From contig CAJONF010000231.1 in assembly GCA_905236665.1 (NCBI GenBank), positions 1 through 5,844 of the forward strand: DNA of 5,844 nucleotides. The letters run 5' to 3'. This document shows, in pieces, positions 5,758 to 5,844 of this stretch. Within the stretch, counting starts at the first letter, position 1; every line of letters starts with the position of its first letter. This DNA is from an uncultured Selenomonadaceae bacterium. Lineage in GTDB: Bacteria; Bacillota; Negativicutes; Selenomonadales; Selenomonadaceae. Under the pieces are notes generated by a model, which worked only from the letters and a program-made list of their open reading frames with translations, was not told the origin of the DNA and ran no database searches. The position numbers were made by a program, and so were the translations under genes.

Positions 5758-5844
5758 ATGATAGAAATTTCCAAGCTTCGCAAATATGCACACGGGGGGG
5801 GGGTAGTGAGATTAGAGGCTGACATAAATTTTACCGATATGCAG
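5758..5844 (+). CDS. Unidentified protein, N-terminal part only, with a poly-G tract in its first codons
   Basis: Twenty-nine codons are visible before the window ends. The product begins MIEISKLRKYAHGGG and continues VVRLEADINFTDMQ. The perfect AGGAGG upstream and the tight spacing to kdsC make it the fifth gene of the kds operon. I do not recognise the family. There is no hydrophobic N-terminal segment, so it does not look like LptC or LptA, which often follow kdsC, and it is more likely to start in the cytoplasm. Residues 12-14 (GGG) and the first base of Val15 are encoded by a run of ten G, which keeps the frame open only at its present length modulo three. A second in-frame ATG lies at 5839. 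The function cannot be judged from this fragment. Confidence 0.7.
   Translation, partial: MIEISKLRKYAHGGGVVRLEADINFTDMQ
5794..5803 (+). repeat. Homopolymeric tract of ten G inside a coding start
   Basis: The tract runs from codon 13 into codon 16 of the gene starting at 5758, counting the ATG as codon 1. No other G or C run of this length occurs in the window; the next longest I saw is six (2219-2224, inside the protease gene). With nine G the next codon is TAG; with eleven G a TGA follows seven codons after the last GGG. Ten G leaves the frame open. Such tracts are classic slipped-strand mispairing sites and also common sequencing-error sites. Confidence 0.9.

Overview
The window reads as the chromosome of a diderm (LPS-making) bacterium that uses strong Firmicutes-style AGGAGG ribosome binding sites. 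That combination, with an ArgJ-type arginine gene and the protein flavour of the genes, suggests the Negativicutes (Selenomonas/Megamonas-like relatives). This is inference: no rRNA or lineage-specific marker is present.

Layout: a short stretch at the left edge (1-91) may hold the last codons of an upstream gene. argJ (92-1303, +) follows, a complete arginine-biosynthesis acetyltransferase. Convergent with it, six bases away, is a membrane-anchored S41/CtpA-type serine protease (1310-2515, -). A 132-bp divergent intergenic region (2516-2647) carries a plausible promoter for each direction. A tight four-gene + strand operon then runs to 5746: kdsB, kdsA, kdsD/kpsF-type arabinose-5-phosphate isomerase, kdsC. 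Gene junctions are 0 bp, a 4-bp ATGA overlap, and 19 bp. A further gene starts at 5758 with a strong ribosome binding site inside the end of kdsC and runs off the window.

The four kds genes form the whole route from ribulose-5-phosphate to CMP-Kdo: KdsD makes arabinose-5-phosphate, KdsA condenses it with PEP to Kdo-8-phosphate, KdsC removes the phosphate, and KdsB activates Kdo with CTP for transfer to lipid A. The catalytic residues expected for each enzyme are present. KdsA has the Cys/His/Glu/Asp ligand set of the metal-dependent class, with the ligand spacing known from Aquifex.

The most unusual signal is a run of ten G at 5794-5803, inside codons 13-16 of the gene that follows kdsC. At ten G the frame is open to the window end; gain or loss of one G brings a stop within seven codons. 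This has the form of a phase-variable contingency tract on a gene co-transcribed with LPS-core synthesis, but a homopolymer sequencing error cannot be excluded. The rest of the window is ordinary housekeeping content, and I see no mobile element, CRISPR array, RNA gene or defence system.
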